Notes: generated by a model from the sequence alone, not told the origin. 59,053 bases of DNA from Gammaproteobacteria bacterium (GCA_030427065.1 JAUHWU010000003.1:1-59053); one strand, 5' to 3'; positions 38,491 through 47,545 are shown, numbered from the stretch's first letter. Program-made: numbers and translations.

Positions 38491-38583
38491 ATGAAGAAGA
38501 GTCCTGATCTCATGTTGGTCCTGGTTATCGTATTCAGTGCTGGCATTCTTATTAGTAGCGTTGCACAAAGCAGTTTGCTATAG
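38491..38583 (+). CDS. Small single-span membrane protein, 30 residues
   Basis: A short frame starts MKKSPDLMLVLVIVF and ends AQSSLL before TAG 38581-38583. It has a GGAGAAG-type ribosome site at a good distance, a positive N-terminus and one hydrophobic helix, so it looks like a genuine small inner-membrane protein. I recall similar peptides beginning MKKSP-LMLVLV near rpiA in related bacteria, which I could not check. Its function is unknown. Confidence 0.65.
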   Translation: MKKSPDLMLVLVIVFSAGILISSVAQSSLL

Positions 38584-38619
38584 CCGTATTTAGCGCTTGG
38601 TTTTAGCAAAACTGTATTA

Positions 38620-39231
38620 TCAAAGGCACTGGTACATTTTCTGCCCTGTGATAACTCCTTTCAGGGGCACATCCCAACTGGCTGCCTCAAGATTTTCTAC
38701 CCTCTGACATTCGTGAGCCAGACCAATAAGTACCGGGCTGTTGGCACCACCATCTGCCTGACTCATCTTAAAGGCAAAGGTGCGGTCATAGTAACCTTTA
38801 CCCATGCCCAGCCGGTTTCCCTTGTCATCAAAAGCTACCAGCGGCATAAAAACAGTTGAGAGTGATTCTGGCGCTATGGTCGCTGCGCTTGAATCGGGTT
38901 CCAGTAACCCAAAACTATTTCGAATCAGGGGCTGGCCGGGAAGGTATTGTCTGAATTCAAGGGTGGTTGTTGCTTTAACCAGCACGGGGAGGTAACAGCG
39001 TTTACCCAGGTCGGTAAGGGTTTCCAGCAAGATGCCGGTATCCACTTCGCCATCGGCAGACATATATATGGCAATGTCGTTGCCCAACGTGAAGAAGGAT
39101 TGTAAGAGGGCGGTTTCGGTAACAGTTTTTGCCGTGATGTTCTGCTCTTCAACGCCTAACTGCCTGCGTAAGTCACGCATAGCGGAGCGTAGAATTTTTC
39201 TGTCTATTGAATTGGTGGGATCAGTTGTCAC
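38620..39231 (-). CDS. fau: 5-formyltetrahydrofolate cyclo-ligase family protein
   Basis: This enzyme converts 5-formyltetrahydrofolate to methenyltetrahydrofolate and affects persister formation in E. coli (YgfA). The 203-residue protein has LRSAMRDLRRQLG at the N-terminus, IYMSADGEVDT (about residue 55) and the ATP-binding motif RLGMGKGYYDRTF (about residue 140). It lies just downstream of the 6S RNA on the same strand, the standard ssrS-fau arrangement; in E. coli the two are co-transcribed. Confidence 0.93.
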   Translation of the reverse strand: MTTDPTNSIDRKILRSAMRDLRRQLGVEEQNITAKTVTETALLQSFFTLGNDIAIYMSADGEVDTGILLETLTDLGKRCYLPVLVKATTTLEFRQYLPGQPLIRNSFGLLEPDSSAATIAPESLSTVFMPLVAFDDKGNRLGMGKGYYDRTFAFKMSQADGGANSPVLIGLAHECQRVENLEAASWDVPLKGVITGQKMYQCL

Positions 39232-39345
39232 TGGTAATTATGGCGCTTAAAAGGTTGGTGAGTTCCAACTACTCTACCTTGAGATGATACACCAAGAGCA
39301 GTCTCAGAAATAAGAAACCATCCACACACTGTTGAAGTTAAAAAA

Positions 39346-39523
39346 GAATATACCCCAAAATACCGCTGCCGAACGAGTCCTGAACCCTATGGTTCAGGTG
39401 GTGGCCAGTCCGACGTATAAGGCTTTCCGTCTAGCGGACATGCACACAACGTCATTGGGCAAAGCCTCCGGGTAACACTTATCGGCTCAAGAACATATTC
39501 AGCTGGCCAATACCCCAGGGAGT
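39346..39523 (-). ncRNA. ssrS: 6S RNA
   Basis: On the minus strand, between zapA and fau, the sequence contains the conserved elements GAGCCGATA, GTGTGCATGTCCG and GGAAAGCCTTA known from gammaproteobacterial 6S RNAs. The two ends pair as CCCUGGGGUAU with GUAUUUUGGGG (with wobbles) to close the long helix that mimics an open promoter. The central CCTGAACC/GGTTCAGG hairpin is present. A TATAAT -10 box ends about 7 bases before the likely 5' end. 6S RNA binds sigma-70 RNA polymerase in stationary phase. Ends are estimated within a few bases. Confidence 0.92.
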
Positions 39524-39530
39524 GGAAAGG

Positions 39531-39536
39531 ATTATA
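39531..39536 (-). promoter_or_regulatory. -10 box of the 6S RNA promoter
   Basis: A perfect TATAAT on the minus strand lies seven bases before the predicted 6S RNA start near 39523. I could not see a clear -35. Confidence 0.7.
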
Positions 39537-39751
39537 TGACAATTTTATTCGAGAAGGGATGAATTTAGCGATCTACGGTAAAACAAATTTAAAACTTCAT
39601 AGGCAAGGCATCACAGGAAAGGGATTCTACAAAGGAAGAAGCGCAGGAAAAAATAATGGTTCAGTGAGGCGTTCGGCTCCGGGGAGGGGGGGCAGCGCAG
39701 GGAAAAAATCGCAGAAAAGACGGCCTGCCGGCACAGGCTGATCAATTTAAT

Positions 39752-40066
39752 TTAAATCTCAATTTGTCTGCTGGCCTGCAGGGCAAGGTCTATTTTATCC
39801 TGCAATTTCTTTATCTTGTCCAGGGAAGTATGCTCTGAATCAGCAGCCTGCTGGGATTTTTGCAGGAGTTCATGGGAAATATTAAGGGCTGCCATGATGG
39901 CGACCTTTTCAAATGCCAGGGTTGAGCCTCGGGATTTAACCCCTTCCATCTGTTTATCGAGGTATTTTGCGGATTTGCGCAAGCCTTCTTCTTCAGAAGG
40001 AGGACAACTGATCTGGTAATCACGACCCAGAATAGAAATGGTTACGGTGTCGACTTCTTCTGCCAT
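39752..40066 (-). CDS. zapA: Cell division protein ZapA
   Basis: ZapA binds FtsZ and bundles filaments at the division ring. The 104-residue protein has the N-terminal beta region VTISILGRDYQISCPPSEE and a long C-terminal coiled coil (about residues 60-100). This layout and its place upstream of the 6S RNA and fau are the standard arrangement. It follows the small coiled-coil gene at 40152 on the same strand. Confidence 0.93.
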   Translation of the reverse strand: MAEEVDTVTISILGRDYQISCPPSEEEGLRKSAKYLDKQMEGVKSRGSTLAFEKVAIMAALNISHELLQKSQQAADSEHTSLDKIKKLQDKIDLALQASRQIEI

Positions 40067-40151
40067 TGTTACTAATCTCTTTACCTTTTAGCCTTTCTAT
40101 ACTCGGGGTTCTTAAGCTTTTCAGGCTTGTCAGACTTGCTGAAGAGCCTGC

Positions 40152-40358
40152 TTAAACCTGTTCAAGTGTCTTGAGTCGTTGTAATACTTTTTCCAGACGC
40201 GTTCTGGCCAACTGGTTCTTTTCAATCAGAGAATTGCGCTCATTTTCCCAGTTATGTTTGTCATCCCTGAGTATTTGATTCTCTTTTTTCATGTTGTTAC
40301 AAAGTTGAATGAGTTCATCAACTTTGTCTTCTAAGGTATTGAAACTAGTATCAGTCAT
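40152..40358 (-). CDS. Small coiled-coil protein upstream of zapA (TIGR02449-like)
   Basis: A 68-residue protein almost wholly predicted as coiled coil, with heptads from DKVDELIQLCNNMKKEN to LEKVLQRLKTLEQV. Genes of this type often precede zapA and are thought to act in division, in the manner of ZapB. It lies 85 bp upstream of zapA on the same strand and is divergent from the YgfB-type gene. Confidence 0.82.
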   Translation of the reverse strand: MTDTSFNTLEDKVDELIQLCNNMKKENQILRDDKHNWENERNSLIEKNQLARTRLEKVLQRLKTLEQV

Positions 40359-40488
40359 TGGTCTTAATAATCCAAAAAAAGACGGCAGGTAACTATAAAG
40401 CGAGCACTGGACAGGGTCAACTCATGATTTAAGGACAAAACCGGGGAAGTGCTGGAGATTTCTCAATTTGAGGGAATGTAATGCTATT

Positions 40489-41109
40489 ATGGCCACCATT
40501 ATTTCCATATCCCAAAGTCGCTTCGGAGAAAAAATGGCAGCTGATTATGCAATGGCGGCAGAATTACTCGCCGCACATGGTATTTCCGCTTCAGTAGCTG
40601 AAATACATGGTGTTTTAAGCGGTCAAATGAGTGCTGATAGCCGTGCTTTTGATCTTTCGCTGAGTTTGAAAGTGCTGGAAATCGAAGCTGAAGCAGACGA
40701 AGTCGTTACTGGTCTGCTGAAAATGCTGGCTGAAGATATTCTTGCTCAGCTACAGGCTGAAAATTACGCTTTTCGGCCTCTGCTTCCCGATGAAGAGGAG
40801 GAATTCAGGCAGCGTCTGATGGCACTTTCCCTGTGGTGTGATGGCTTTAATGCCGGATTTGCAGGCGCCTGGGTGCGCGATGATGCAGCAATGAGTGAGG
40901 AAACCCGTGAAGTTCTGAATGATTTCTCGCGTATAGCGCTTGTAGACCAGGAAGATGAAGGGGTAAGTGAAAGTGAAAATGAAGTGAATTTCATGGAAAT
41001 AGAAGAGTATGTGAGGATGGCGGCGATCACGGTCTTTGTCCAGAATACAGATCAGCATGCTGCTTCAGGATCGCTGTCTGTGGAGATTCCAGACGACAAT
41101 GTTCACTGA
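40489..41109 (+). CDS. YgfB/YecA (UPF0149) family protein
   Basis: A 206-residue acidic helical protein. LAAHGISASVAEIHGVLSG near the N-terminus and LWCDGFNAGFAG (about residue 118) are hallmarks of the UPF0149 family. The C-terminus has the VRMAAITVFV segment. Homologues such as YgfB have been linked to control of gene expression in Pseudomonas. I chose the ATG at 40489; a TTG 21 bp upstream or an ATG at 40534 are alternatives. It leads the pepP-ubiH unit, as in E. coli. Confidence 0.88.
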   Translation: MATIISISQSRFGEKMAADYAMAAELLAAHGISASVAEIHGVLSGQMSADSRAFDLSLSLKVLEIEAEADEVVTGLLKMLAEDILAQLQAENYAFRPLLPDEEEEFRQRLMALSLWCDGFNAGFAGAWVRDDAAMSEETREVLNDFSRIALVDQEDEGVSESENEVNFMEIEEYVRMAAITVFVQNTDQHAASGSLSVEIPDDNVH

Positions 41110-41169
41110 ACAGGTAAATTCATAGTATCAAAGAGTATTTTTCTCCAACTATCGGATAGAAACTGACAA

Positions 41170-42495
41170 ATGGCACAACTTAAAATCAAAAACTCGGAAT
41201 ACAAAAAAAGACGCGCTGACTTAATGTCGCATATGGAGCCAAACTCCATAGCGATTCTTTCATCCGCGGAAGAATTCCTGCGCAATGGCGACTCCACCTT
41301 TGCCTTTCGGCAGAACAGTGATTTGTACTATCTGACCGGCTTTCGTGAAGCCGAATGCTGTCTGGTCCTGATACCGGGACGCCCCCAGGGTGAGTGTCTG
41401 TTGTTCTGTCAGGAGAAAGATGCCCATAAGGAAATGTGGACCGGACGCTTGATGGGGCCTGAAAATGCGGCGCAAACCCTTGGCGTGGATGATGCTTTCC
41501 CGATCTCTGACATCGACGATATTCTGCCAGGCCTGATCGAGGGCAGGGAGCGCGTCTATTACGCCATGGGGCGCGATGAGCAGTTTGATCATCAGGTGAT
41601 GGAATGGGTCAAGGTCATTCGCAGCAAAGTGCGCAGTGGCGTGCATTCTCCCGGGGAATTTCTGGTACTGGATCATTTGCTGCATGAAATGCGTCTGATC
41701 AAGTCGCGGGCAGAATTACAACTTATGCGCGAGTCAGGCCAGATTGCCGTCAGAGCGCATAAACGCGCCATGCAAAAATGCAAGCCAGGGATGTACGAAT
41801 ACGAACTGGAAGCGGAATACCTGCATGAATTTGCCCGCTCCGGGTGCAGGAATCCGGCCTATAACTCTATTGTAGCCAGTGGTGAAAATGCCTGCATTCT
41901 GCATTACACGGAAAATAATATGCAAATGAAAAAGGGTGATCTGGTGTTGATTGATGCGGGTTGTGAATACGAATATTACGCCTCCGATATCACCCGTACT
42001 TTCCCGGTCAATGGCAGCTTCAGCAAGGAACAAAAAGCGATTTATGAATTGGTGCTAAAGGCTCAACTGGAGGCTATCAAGGCGGTAAAACCCGGTAATC
42101 ACTGGGATGATCCACACAAAGTGACAGTGAAAGTAATCACCCAGGGACTGGTGAAGCTGGGGCTTTTGAAAGGCAAGATTGAAACCTTGATTAAAAAAGG
42201 CGCCTATACGGATTTCTATATGCACCGGGCCGGCCACTGGCTGGGTATGGATGTGCATGATGTGGGTGACTACAAAATAGATGGCAAATGGCGTCTACTT
42301 GAGCCTAGTATGGTACTCACGGTTGAGCCCGGAATTTACATCGCCCCGGGCAACAAAAAAGTTGATAAGCGATGGTGGGGCATCGGTGTTCGTATTGAAG
42401 ACGATGTGGCTGTGACTCAGGACGGTTATGAGGTGCTGACAGATGGCCTGCCAAAAACTGTCGAGGAAATTGAATCATTCATGGCGGTTGCCTGA
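41170..42495 (+). CDS. pepP: Xaa-Pro aminopeptidase
   Basis: PepP removes the first residue before proline, using a two-metal site. The 441-residue protein shows the creatinase-like N-domain (FAFRQNSDLYYLTGF) and the C-domain pita-bread fold with metal ligands in LIDAGCEYEYYASDITRTF (about residue 258), HRAGHWLGMDVHDVG (about residue 352), VEPGIYI and GVRIEDDV. Its stop overlaps the ubiH start (TGATG), so translation is coupled. Confidence 0.95.
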   Translation: MAQLKIKNSEYKKRRADLMSHMEPNSIAILSSAEEFLRNGDSTFAFRQNSDLYYLTGFREAECCLVLIPGRPQGECLLFCQEKDAHKEMWTGRLMGPENAAQTLGVDDAFPISDIDDILPGLIEGRERVYYAMGRDEQFDHQVMEWVKVIRSKVRSGVHSPGEFLVLDHLLHEMRLIKSRAELQLMRESGQIAVRAHKRAMQKCKPGMYEYELEAEYLHEFARSGCRNPAYNSIVASGENACILHYTENNMQMKKGDLVLIDAGCEYEYYASDITRTFPVNGSFSKEQKAIYELVLKAQLEAIKAVKPGNHWDDPHKVTVKVITQGLVKLGLLKGKIETLIKKGAYTDFYMHRAGHWLGMDVHDVGDYKIDGKWRLLEPSMVLTVEPGIYIAPGNKKVDKRWWGIGVRIEDDVAVTQDGYEVLTDGLPKTVEEIESFMAVA

Positions 42496-43754
42496 TGGGA
42501 CTGTGTCGTCGCCAATCCTATGATCTGGTTATTGTTGGTGCCGGGATGGTGGGTGCAAGTCTTGCCTGTATTCTGGATAAGTCGCGTAAACACTCTGCGC
42601 TGTCCATTTTGCTGGTGGAATCAACTGCCATCGATTTGGACGCTCCCCCGGCACAGCCTTCTTTTGATGCGCGTAGTACCGTGCTTTCCCACGGTACCGT
42701 CGATTATCTGCGGGAGCTGGGTTTGTGGGAAGAACTCAAATCGAATGCCGAGGCGATTAAAAAGATTCATGTGTCTGATCAGGGAAAGTTTGGCGCAGTG
42801 CGTATGAATAACGCTGAGCTGGGTGTTGAAGCACTCGGCTATGTCATTGAAAACCGCTTGTTGGGTGAGATGTTCAATAAGAGTCTGGCCGCCATTGATA
42901 GCCTTGAAATATGCAGTGGCGTCAGTGTTTCGAACCTGAAGCCTGAACCTGCAGGCATGACAGTAACCCTGCAGGACGGTGAACAGCAATGCAGCGTGAC
43001 TACCGCACTGGTCGTGATGGCGGAAGGTGGCCGTTCAGGGTTGTGCGAAAAACTGGGTATTCATCGAAGCCGGGAGTCATATCAACAGGAAGCTATTATC
43101 GCCAATGTGGCTTTTAGCCTGCCACATGAAAATGTTGCCTACGAAAGATTCACCCCCCATGGCCCCCTGGCACTGTTACCTTTGCCTGATCATGACAAGC
43201 AGCATCGTGCCGCACTGGTATGGACCAGAAATACAGAGGAAGTCAGTAGCACCCTGGCTTTATCCGATAGTGAATTTTTAAGGCAGTTGAATGAGGAGTT
43301 CGGTAGTCGCCTGGGACGTTTTACCCGGGTCGGGCAACGCAACAGCTATCCTTTAAGTCTTGTTCAGGCCCAGGAGCAGGTGCGTCCCGGCCTGGTATTA
43401 CTGGGTAATGTCGCACATTCCCTGCATCCGGTCGCAGGACAGGGATTTAATCTGGCGTTCAGGGATACCGCGCATCTGGCCGCTATTCTGCTTGAAGCAG
43501 TGGCCAAGGGCACTGCCTTGAGCGATGTCAGTCTGCTTCATCGCTATCGGGATGAAACGCAGTCAGACCAGCATATGACAGCAATGTTCAGTCATTATAT
43601 GACAAGGTTATTTTCCTCGAAGAATATTGCCGCAGTATGGATTCGAAAATTTGGATTATTCAGCATCGATCTTGTGATGCCTGTGCGTAAAGCCTTTGCC
43701 AGACGAGCAATGGGGATGGGTGAAGCTAAAGTGGTGCTGGGAGCTGATGCCTGA
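42495..43754 (+). CDS. ubiH: Ubiquinone biosynthesis hydroxylase UbiH-like
   Basis: An FAD-dependent aromatic hydroxylase of ubiquinone synthesis. The FAD motif VIVGAGMVGASLA lies near residue 11, an ERFTPHGPLALLPL segment near residue 216, and the second FAD motif GNVAHSLHPVAGQGFN near residue 306. Similarity to E. coli UbiH is clear around HVSDQGKFGAV. The usual partner ubiI is not next to it here; an NTF2-like gene follows instead. Length is 419 residues. Confidence 0.9.
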   Translation: MGLCRRQSYDLVIVGAGMVGASLACILDKSRKHSALSILLVESTAIDLDAPPAQPSFDARSTVLSHGTVDYLRELGLWEELKSNAEAIKKIHVSDQGKFGAVRMNNAELGVEALGYVIENRLLGEMFNKSLAAIDSLEICSGVSVSNLKPEPAGMTVTLQDGEQQCSVTTALVVMAEGGRSGLCEKLGIHRSRESYQQEAIIANVAFSLPHENVAYERFTPHGPLALLPLPDHDKQHRAALVWTRNTEEVSSTLALSDSEFLRQLNEEFGSRLGRFTRVGQRNSYPLSLVQAQEQVRPGLVLLGNVAHSLHPVAGQGFNLAFRDTAHLAAILLEAVAKGTALSDVSLLHRYRDETQSDQHMTAMFSHYMTRLFSSKNIAAVWIRKFGLFSIDLVMPVRKAFARRAMGMGEAKVVLGADA

Positions 43755-43771
43755 GGGCAGGGTGATTTCCC

Positions 43772-44149
43772 ATGGATTTACTTGATATTTCCGAACATAT
43801 AAGAATTCTTGAAGAGCTTTTGCTGCACCAGGATTTTTCCTTGAGTCCTGAATCTCTGGAGGCCATGCTGTCTGAAGATTTTCGTGAAGTTACTCCGGAT
43901 GGAACAGTGGTAAAAAGGGACTCGGTGATTCAGTGGCTGCTGGCCAAAAACACCTCGGCACGATGGCAATTTTCAAATTTCGAAGTGCGTATTTTGAGCC
44001 CCGGGCTGGCACAGGCCAGCTATCATGCACAGCAGGTCGTTCCAGAAAAACAATCCTCAAAGGGAGCGATTCACTGTTCTTTATGGCAACAGAACTCATC
44101 AGACAAACGCTGGCAGTTGCTGTTCCACCAGTCGACTCGAGTGAGATGA
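43772..44149 (+). CDS. NTF2-like (DUF4440-type) protein
   Basis: A 125-residue protein with the cone-shaped NTF2-like layout: LEAMLSEDFREVTPDGTVV (about residue 28), a loop, and C-terminal strands ending in WQLLFHQSTRVR. Such proteins bind small ligands or have no known activity. It starts 17 bp after ubiH and may be co-transcribed with it. A frame of 111 codons overlaps its end but looks like chance. Confidence 0.8.
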   Translation: MDLLDISEHIRILEELLLHQDFSLSPESLEAMLSEDFREVTPDGTVVKRDSVIQWLLAKNTSARWQFSNFEVRILSPGLAQASYHAQQVVPEKQSSKGAIHCSLWQQNSSDKRWQLLFHQSTRVR

Positions 44150-44270
44150 TTGCAAACAGGTTTTTACCTGATTCTGATATAAAAAATCATTCATGGTGGC
44201 ATGAAGCACGTTACAATGCCCGCTTTCACCAAAGCCCATTGGCAGTTTTTAGTTTTATTCAGGAATAACT

Positions 44271-45710
44271 ATGTTTGAGCAGTTAGGATTAAGTGAACCA
44301 TTGCTGAAGAGCCTGGAAAAACTGCATTTAAAAACCCCCACCCCTGTTCAGGAAGTTATGATTCCGGCTCTGCTTGGCGGAAAGGATGTTCAGGCCAGTG
44401 CCATGACTGGCAGCGGTAAAAGTGCTGCGTTTCTATTGCCCTTACTTAACAAAATGATTGAAAGTCCGGCGCCGGCGACGGCAACTCGATGTCTGGTACT
44501 CAGTCCAACCAGAGAGCTTGCCCTGCAACTGGATCGTCATTGCCGTGACCTTGCCAGCTTTACTTCAATCAGCTCCCTGACAATCCTGGGAGGAGAAAGC
44601 TTCAAGGAACAAAAAGCAAAGATAAGAAAGAACCCGGAAATCATCATTGGAACCCCCGGGCGAATTCTGGAGCATGTTCAAAAAAACTCCCTTGAACTGG
44701 GAGATCTGGAATTTCTGGTTCTGGACGAAGCCGACCGCACCCTGGATATGGGGCTTAGGGATGCGGTAATGGAAATTGTCGGGCAATGTAAAAAAGAAAG
44801 GCAAACCATACTTTTATCAGCCACCCTGAAGCATCAGGGGCTTGGGCGAATTTCCAGTGAAATACAAAATAACCCTGAGCGTATAGCGATCGGCAGTCAC
44901 CGTACTGCCCATGCCTATATCAATCAGGAGATTATCCTTGCCGATGATCCAGCCCACAAACGCCAGTTATGCAGCTGGTTATTGGCAAATGAGACCTTCA
45001 AGAAAAGTGTGATTTTTACCAACACCCGCTTGAGTGCTGAAGAATTGGCATCATTCCTCATGAAGCAGGGACATAGAGCCACTTGCTTGCATGGTGAAAT
45101 GCAGCAGGATGAGAGGAAGCGGGTAATGAGCCTGTTTCGCGACGGTAAGGTTGGAATACTGGTGGCCACGGATCTTGCTGCACGTGGTCTGGATATTCCC
45201 GCCATAGATCTTGTTATCAATTACGCGATGCCACGTTCCGGCGATGAATATGTGCATCGTATCGGTAGAACTGGCAGGGCTGGCGCCACAGGATTGGCGG
45301 TTTCCCTGATTGCGCCCCAGGAATGGAATCTGATGGAGAGTATCGAGCGTTATTTAAATCTGGACTTCAAGCGCCGAAAAGTTGAAGCATTACCGGCAAA
45401 ATTTACCGGGCCAGGCAAAAAAAAGAAACCCGCAAAAAATTCGAAACCCAAAGCCGGGAACAAGGACAGTGGCAAGTTAAAAGCCAAGCAGCGTCACCGT
45501 GATCGCAAAAATATCGGCAAGAGGCGTCAGCCTTCGGCAGAAAATCCTAAAGAGCACTCCGCGGCGCAGCATAAAGAGCCTTCAGCGGCGCAGCATAAAG
45601 AGCCCTCCGCGGCGCAGCATAAAGAGCCTTCAGCAGCGCCACATAAAAAGCCCGCCGTTGCAGAAAAAGCAAAGCATGATGGCTTTGCGCCCCTCAAGAG
45701 AAAAAAATAG
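44271..45710 (+). CDS. DEAD-box RNA helicase, SrmB-like
   Basis: An ATP-dependent RNA helicase. Motifs in order are Q (TPTPVQ), I (AMTGSGKS, about residue 46), Ia (PTRELALQL), II (VLDEADR, about residue 150), III (SATL), IV-V (VATDLAARGLDIP) and VI (HRIGRTGRAG). The basic tail has QRHRDRKNIGKRRQPS, which closely matches the tail of E. coli SrmB, a 50S ribosome assembly factor. Near the end an eight-residue unit KEPSAAQH is repeated about four times (bases 45549-45644) before a lysine-rich end. The tail is therefore probably flexible and variable. Confidence 0.92.
   Translation: MFEQLGLSEPLLKSLEKLHLKTPTPVQEVMIPALLGGKDVQASAMTGSGKSAAFLLPLLNKMIESPAPATATRCLVLSPTRELALQLDRHCRDLASFTSISSLTILGGESFKEQKAKIRKNPEIIIGTPGRILEHVQKNSLELGDLEFLVLDEADRTLDMGLRDAVMEIVGQCKKERQTILLSATLKHQGLGRISSEIQNNPERIAIGSHRTAHAYINQEIILADDPAHKRQLCSWLLANETFKKSVIFTNTRLSAEELASFLMKQGHRATCLHGEMQQDERKRVMSLFRDGKVGILVATDLAARGLDIPAIDLVINYAMPRSGDEYVHRIGRTGRAGATGLAVSLIAPQEWNLMESIERYLNLDFKRRKVEALPAKFTGPGKKKKPAKNSKPKAGNKDSGKLKAKQRHRDRKNIGKRRQPSAENPKEHSAAQHKEPSAAQHKEPSAAQHKEPSAAPHKKPAVAEKAKHDGFAPLKRKK
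45549..45644 (+). repeat. 24-bp tandem repeat inside the SrmB-like helicase gene
   Basis: Four in-frame copies of a 24-bp unit code for KEHSAAQH, KEPSAAQH, KEPSAAQH and KEPSAAPH. The copies differ by a few silent and missense changes. Confidence 0.93.
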
Positions 45711-45805
45711 TAGAAAAAATAGTAGAAAAAGAAATAACCAAGGCAACTCAAAAAGTGCAGATTCAGGGGAATCCGCGCTTGATCAAAGACGCCGGGTGAA
45801 GCCTT

Positions 45806-46552
45806 TTACCAATTAATATTGGCGGCCAGCATGGAGGAATACTGTTGTATTGATTCATCCTTTTCCCCAATAACGACCAGATTGCCTCCAGGTGTTGGGG
45901 TAATAATGCCTTCGAAGCGCCCGTCAGAAATAGCAATTTCCCTAGCCAAAGGTTCGTTCTTAATAACCATGACTGTGATTTGCCCGACATTCCCCTTCAT
46001 CACCATGTGCACGCCTTTCACACCATTTTGAAAATCGACCCAGCAGTCCTGACTGACATCAATTTCAATATTCTCCATTGCAGGGGACTGAAGAAAGCCG
46101 GTACCAAGACTGTTGGTCATCAGGTTATTGACGAAACTCATGGAAACCGGTGTGTCATCTTCCAGAAAGACTATCTCACTGTAGAGATGGCGCATGACAA
46201 CCTCTTCCAGCGGGTTATCCTTGCCAGGCAGCATCAGCGCAATGACACCCACTGCAATCACAAGTCCGGCCGCATATTGAAAATTACGTCGCCAGAAAGA
46301 ATCATTGGCGGACACAGCCTGGGTATCGGGGTGAAGGCTGCCTTCTGAAATATCCAGTAAGGCCTGTTTCAAGTGATCAGGTGCAGAGACAGATCTAAGG
46401 CCGGATTCCAGTCTCTTATCGAGGGTCTTCAGATTTTCCAGCAACTTCTGCCGAGCAGGGTTTTCAGAAGCGGCCAGAATAAATTCAGCAGAGTCATCAT
46501 GGGGATTAGCATGTGCTCTCTCCAGAAAAAGTTGATCATCCATCTTTTTCAC
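45806..46552 (-). CDS. DUF3379-type protein, likely anti-sigma factor
   Basis: A 248-residue protein with a cytosolic N-terminal part (about 1-85), one transmembrane helix (YAAGLVIAVGVIALML, about residue 92) and a periplasmic C-terminal part of about 135 residues. The pattern and the gene order after an ECF sigma factor (read on the same strand) fit the DUF3379 family of presumed anti-sigma proteins. The sensed signal is unknown. It shares only a 95-bp gap with the convergent helicase. Confidence 0.8.
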   Translation of the reverse strand: MKKMDDQLFLERAHANPHDDSAEFILAASENPARQKLLENLKTLDKRLESGLRSVSAPDHLKQALLDISEGSLHPDTQAVSANDSFWRRNFQYAAGLVIAVGVIALMLPGKDNPLEEVVMRHLYSEIVFLEDDTPVSMSFVNNLMTNSLGTGFLQSPAMENIEIDVSQDCWVDFQNGVKGVHMVMKGNVGQITVMVIKNEPLAREIAISDGRFEGIITPTPGGNLVVIGEKDESIQQYSSMLAANINW

Positions 46553-46822
46553 GCCCTTACAAGAATAAATGTTGTGTAATTAATTTTTTTTTATCAATGA
46601 ATTAAATCATGCTTTGCATCAAACAACTGCTTTGTTTGCCTGTCGTGCAAAGCCATATTATTAAAACGACGCTATAAAGACCTGCGCTTCGCACAATTCA
46701 TTTCGACGCAGGTAAATATTGCTCATAATGCGATTTCATTCATCTGTATTTATTGTTGCCGTCAAATAACTGCTAAAACAACTGATTAAGACTAGCGCTT
46801 AGTTTAATAGAAGAGTCAGGAC

Positions 46823-47362
46823 TTAATCCGCTTCGTTGTTCTCCAGTTTCTCTTTAAGTTTGTTTCTGGCACGAAATAGTCGCGTCATCACGGTGTTATT
46901 GTTCAAATCCAGCATTTTGGCAATTTCATCGCCACTAAAACCACCGATCACCTGTAATAACAAAGGGTCCCGGTACTCCGGTTCGAGTTCTCCCATGGCC
47001 CGGTGAATCATTTCCCGCTCCAGAATCTGGTCAGGTTCCAGTTTGCCGCTGTCAGGAAGTGAATAATCATCTATGTCATCAGCTTCGGGACGATACTTTT
47101 CAAACCGCCGCGCATTCTCTCTTCTGAGAATAGTGAAAAGCCATGCTTTTGCAGCCCCTGGCTTTTCCAGGCTGTCGAGTGCGCGCCAGGCACGCAAAAA
47201 AGTTTCCTGAGCAAGGTCTTCAGCAACCTGCCGACTTTTGCTGAGCCAGTAAGCATAGCGGAAGATGTCGTTATAATATTCACCCACAAGGGTTTCGTAT
47301 CGCAGTCTCTTGCTTCCAGTACCGTCTATGACCGGTTCGTTGCTTTTTCCTTTCGATGACAT
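46823..47362 (-). CDS. ECF-type RNA polymerase sigma factor
   Basis: A 179-residue ECF sigma factor with region 2 (DIFRYAYWLSKSRQVAEDLAQ region, about residues 33-52, then FLRAWR) and region 4 (DPLLLQVIGGFSGDEIAKML, then NNTVMTRLFRARNKLKE). It would direct polymerase to stress promoters and is probably held by the DUF3379 membrane protein encoded 270 bp downstream on the same strand. The gap between the two genes holds nothing that I recognise. Confidence 0.9.
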   Translation of the reverse strand: MSSKGKSNEPVIDGTGSKRLRYETLVGEYYNDIFRYAYWLSKSRQVAEDLAQETFLRAWRALDSLEKPGAAKAWLFTILRRENARRFEKYRPEADDIDDYSLPDSGKLEPDQILEREMIHRAMGELEPEYRDPLLLQVIGGFSGDEIAKMLDLNNNTVMTRLFRARNKLKEKLENNEAD

Positions 47363-47514
47363 CTTTATAAGAATTCAGTAAAACTGAGGATTAACCCTGG
47401 CTTGGAAGCCGAACATTATGGCTGAAGCCTGAATGAAGAAGCAAGGAAAGTAGGATACAGGCGGAATTTACAGACATTAAATATTTGTTAATTTAAATGG
47501 TATCCTTGAAATCT

Positions 47515-47545
47515 CTTAACGAGATCTTAATCCATTAATGATAAT
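47515..47545 (+). promoter_or_regulatory. Pho box and -10 upstream of phoB
   Basis: The direct repeat CTTAACG-AGAT-CTTAATC (47515-47532) has the 7+4+7 layout of a Pho box, and GATAAT follows at 47540-47545. It lies about 60 bp before the phoB start, as expected for autoregulation. It matches the boxes found upstream of pstS and the porin. Confidence 0.6.

Noticed and set aside
39559-39741. 60-codon basic frame between the 6S RNA and zapA
   Set aside because: Gly/Lys/Arg-rich without a ribosome site and overlapping the 6S promoter side; no support.
43933-44268. 111-codon frame overlapping the NTF2-like gene
   Set aside because: Mostly an alternative reading of the NTF2-like gene; the peptide has no features.
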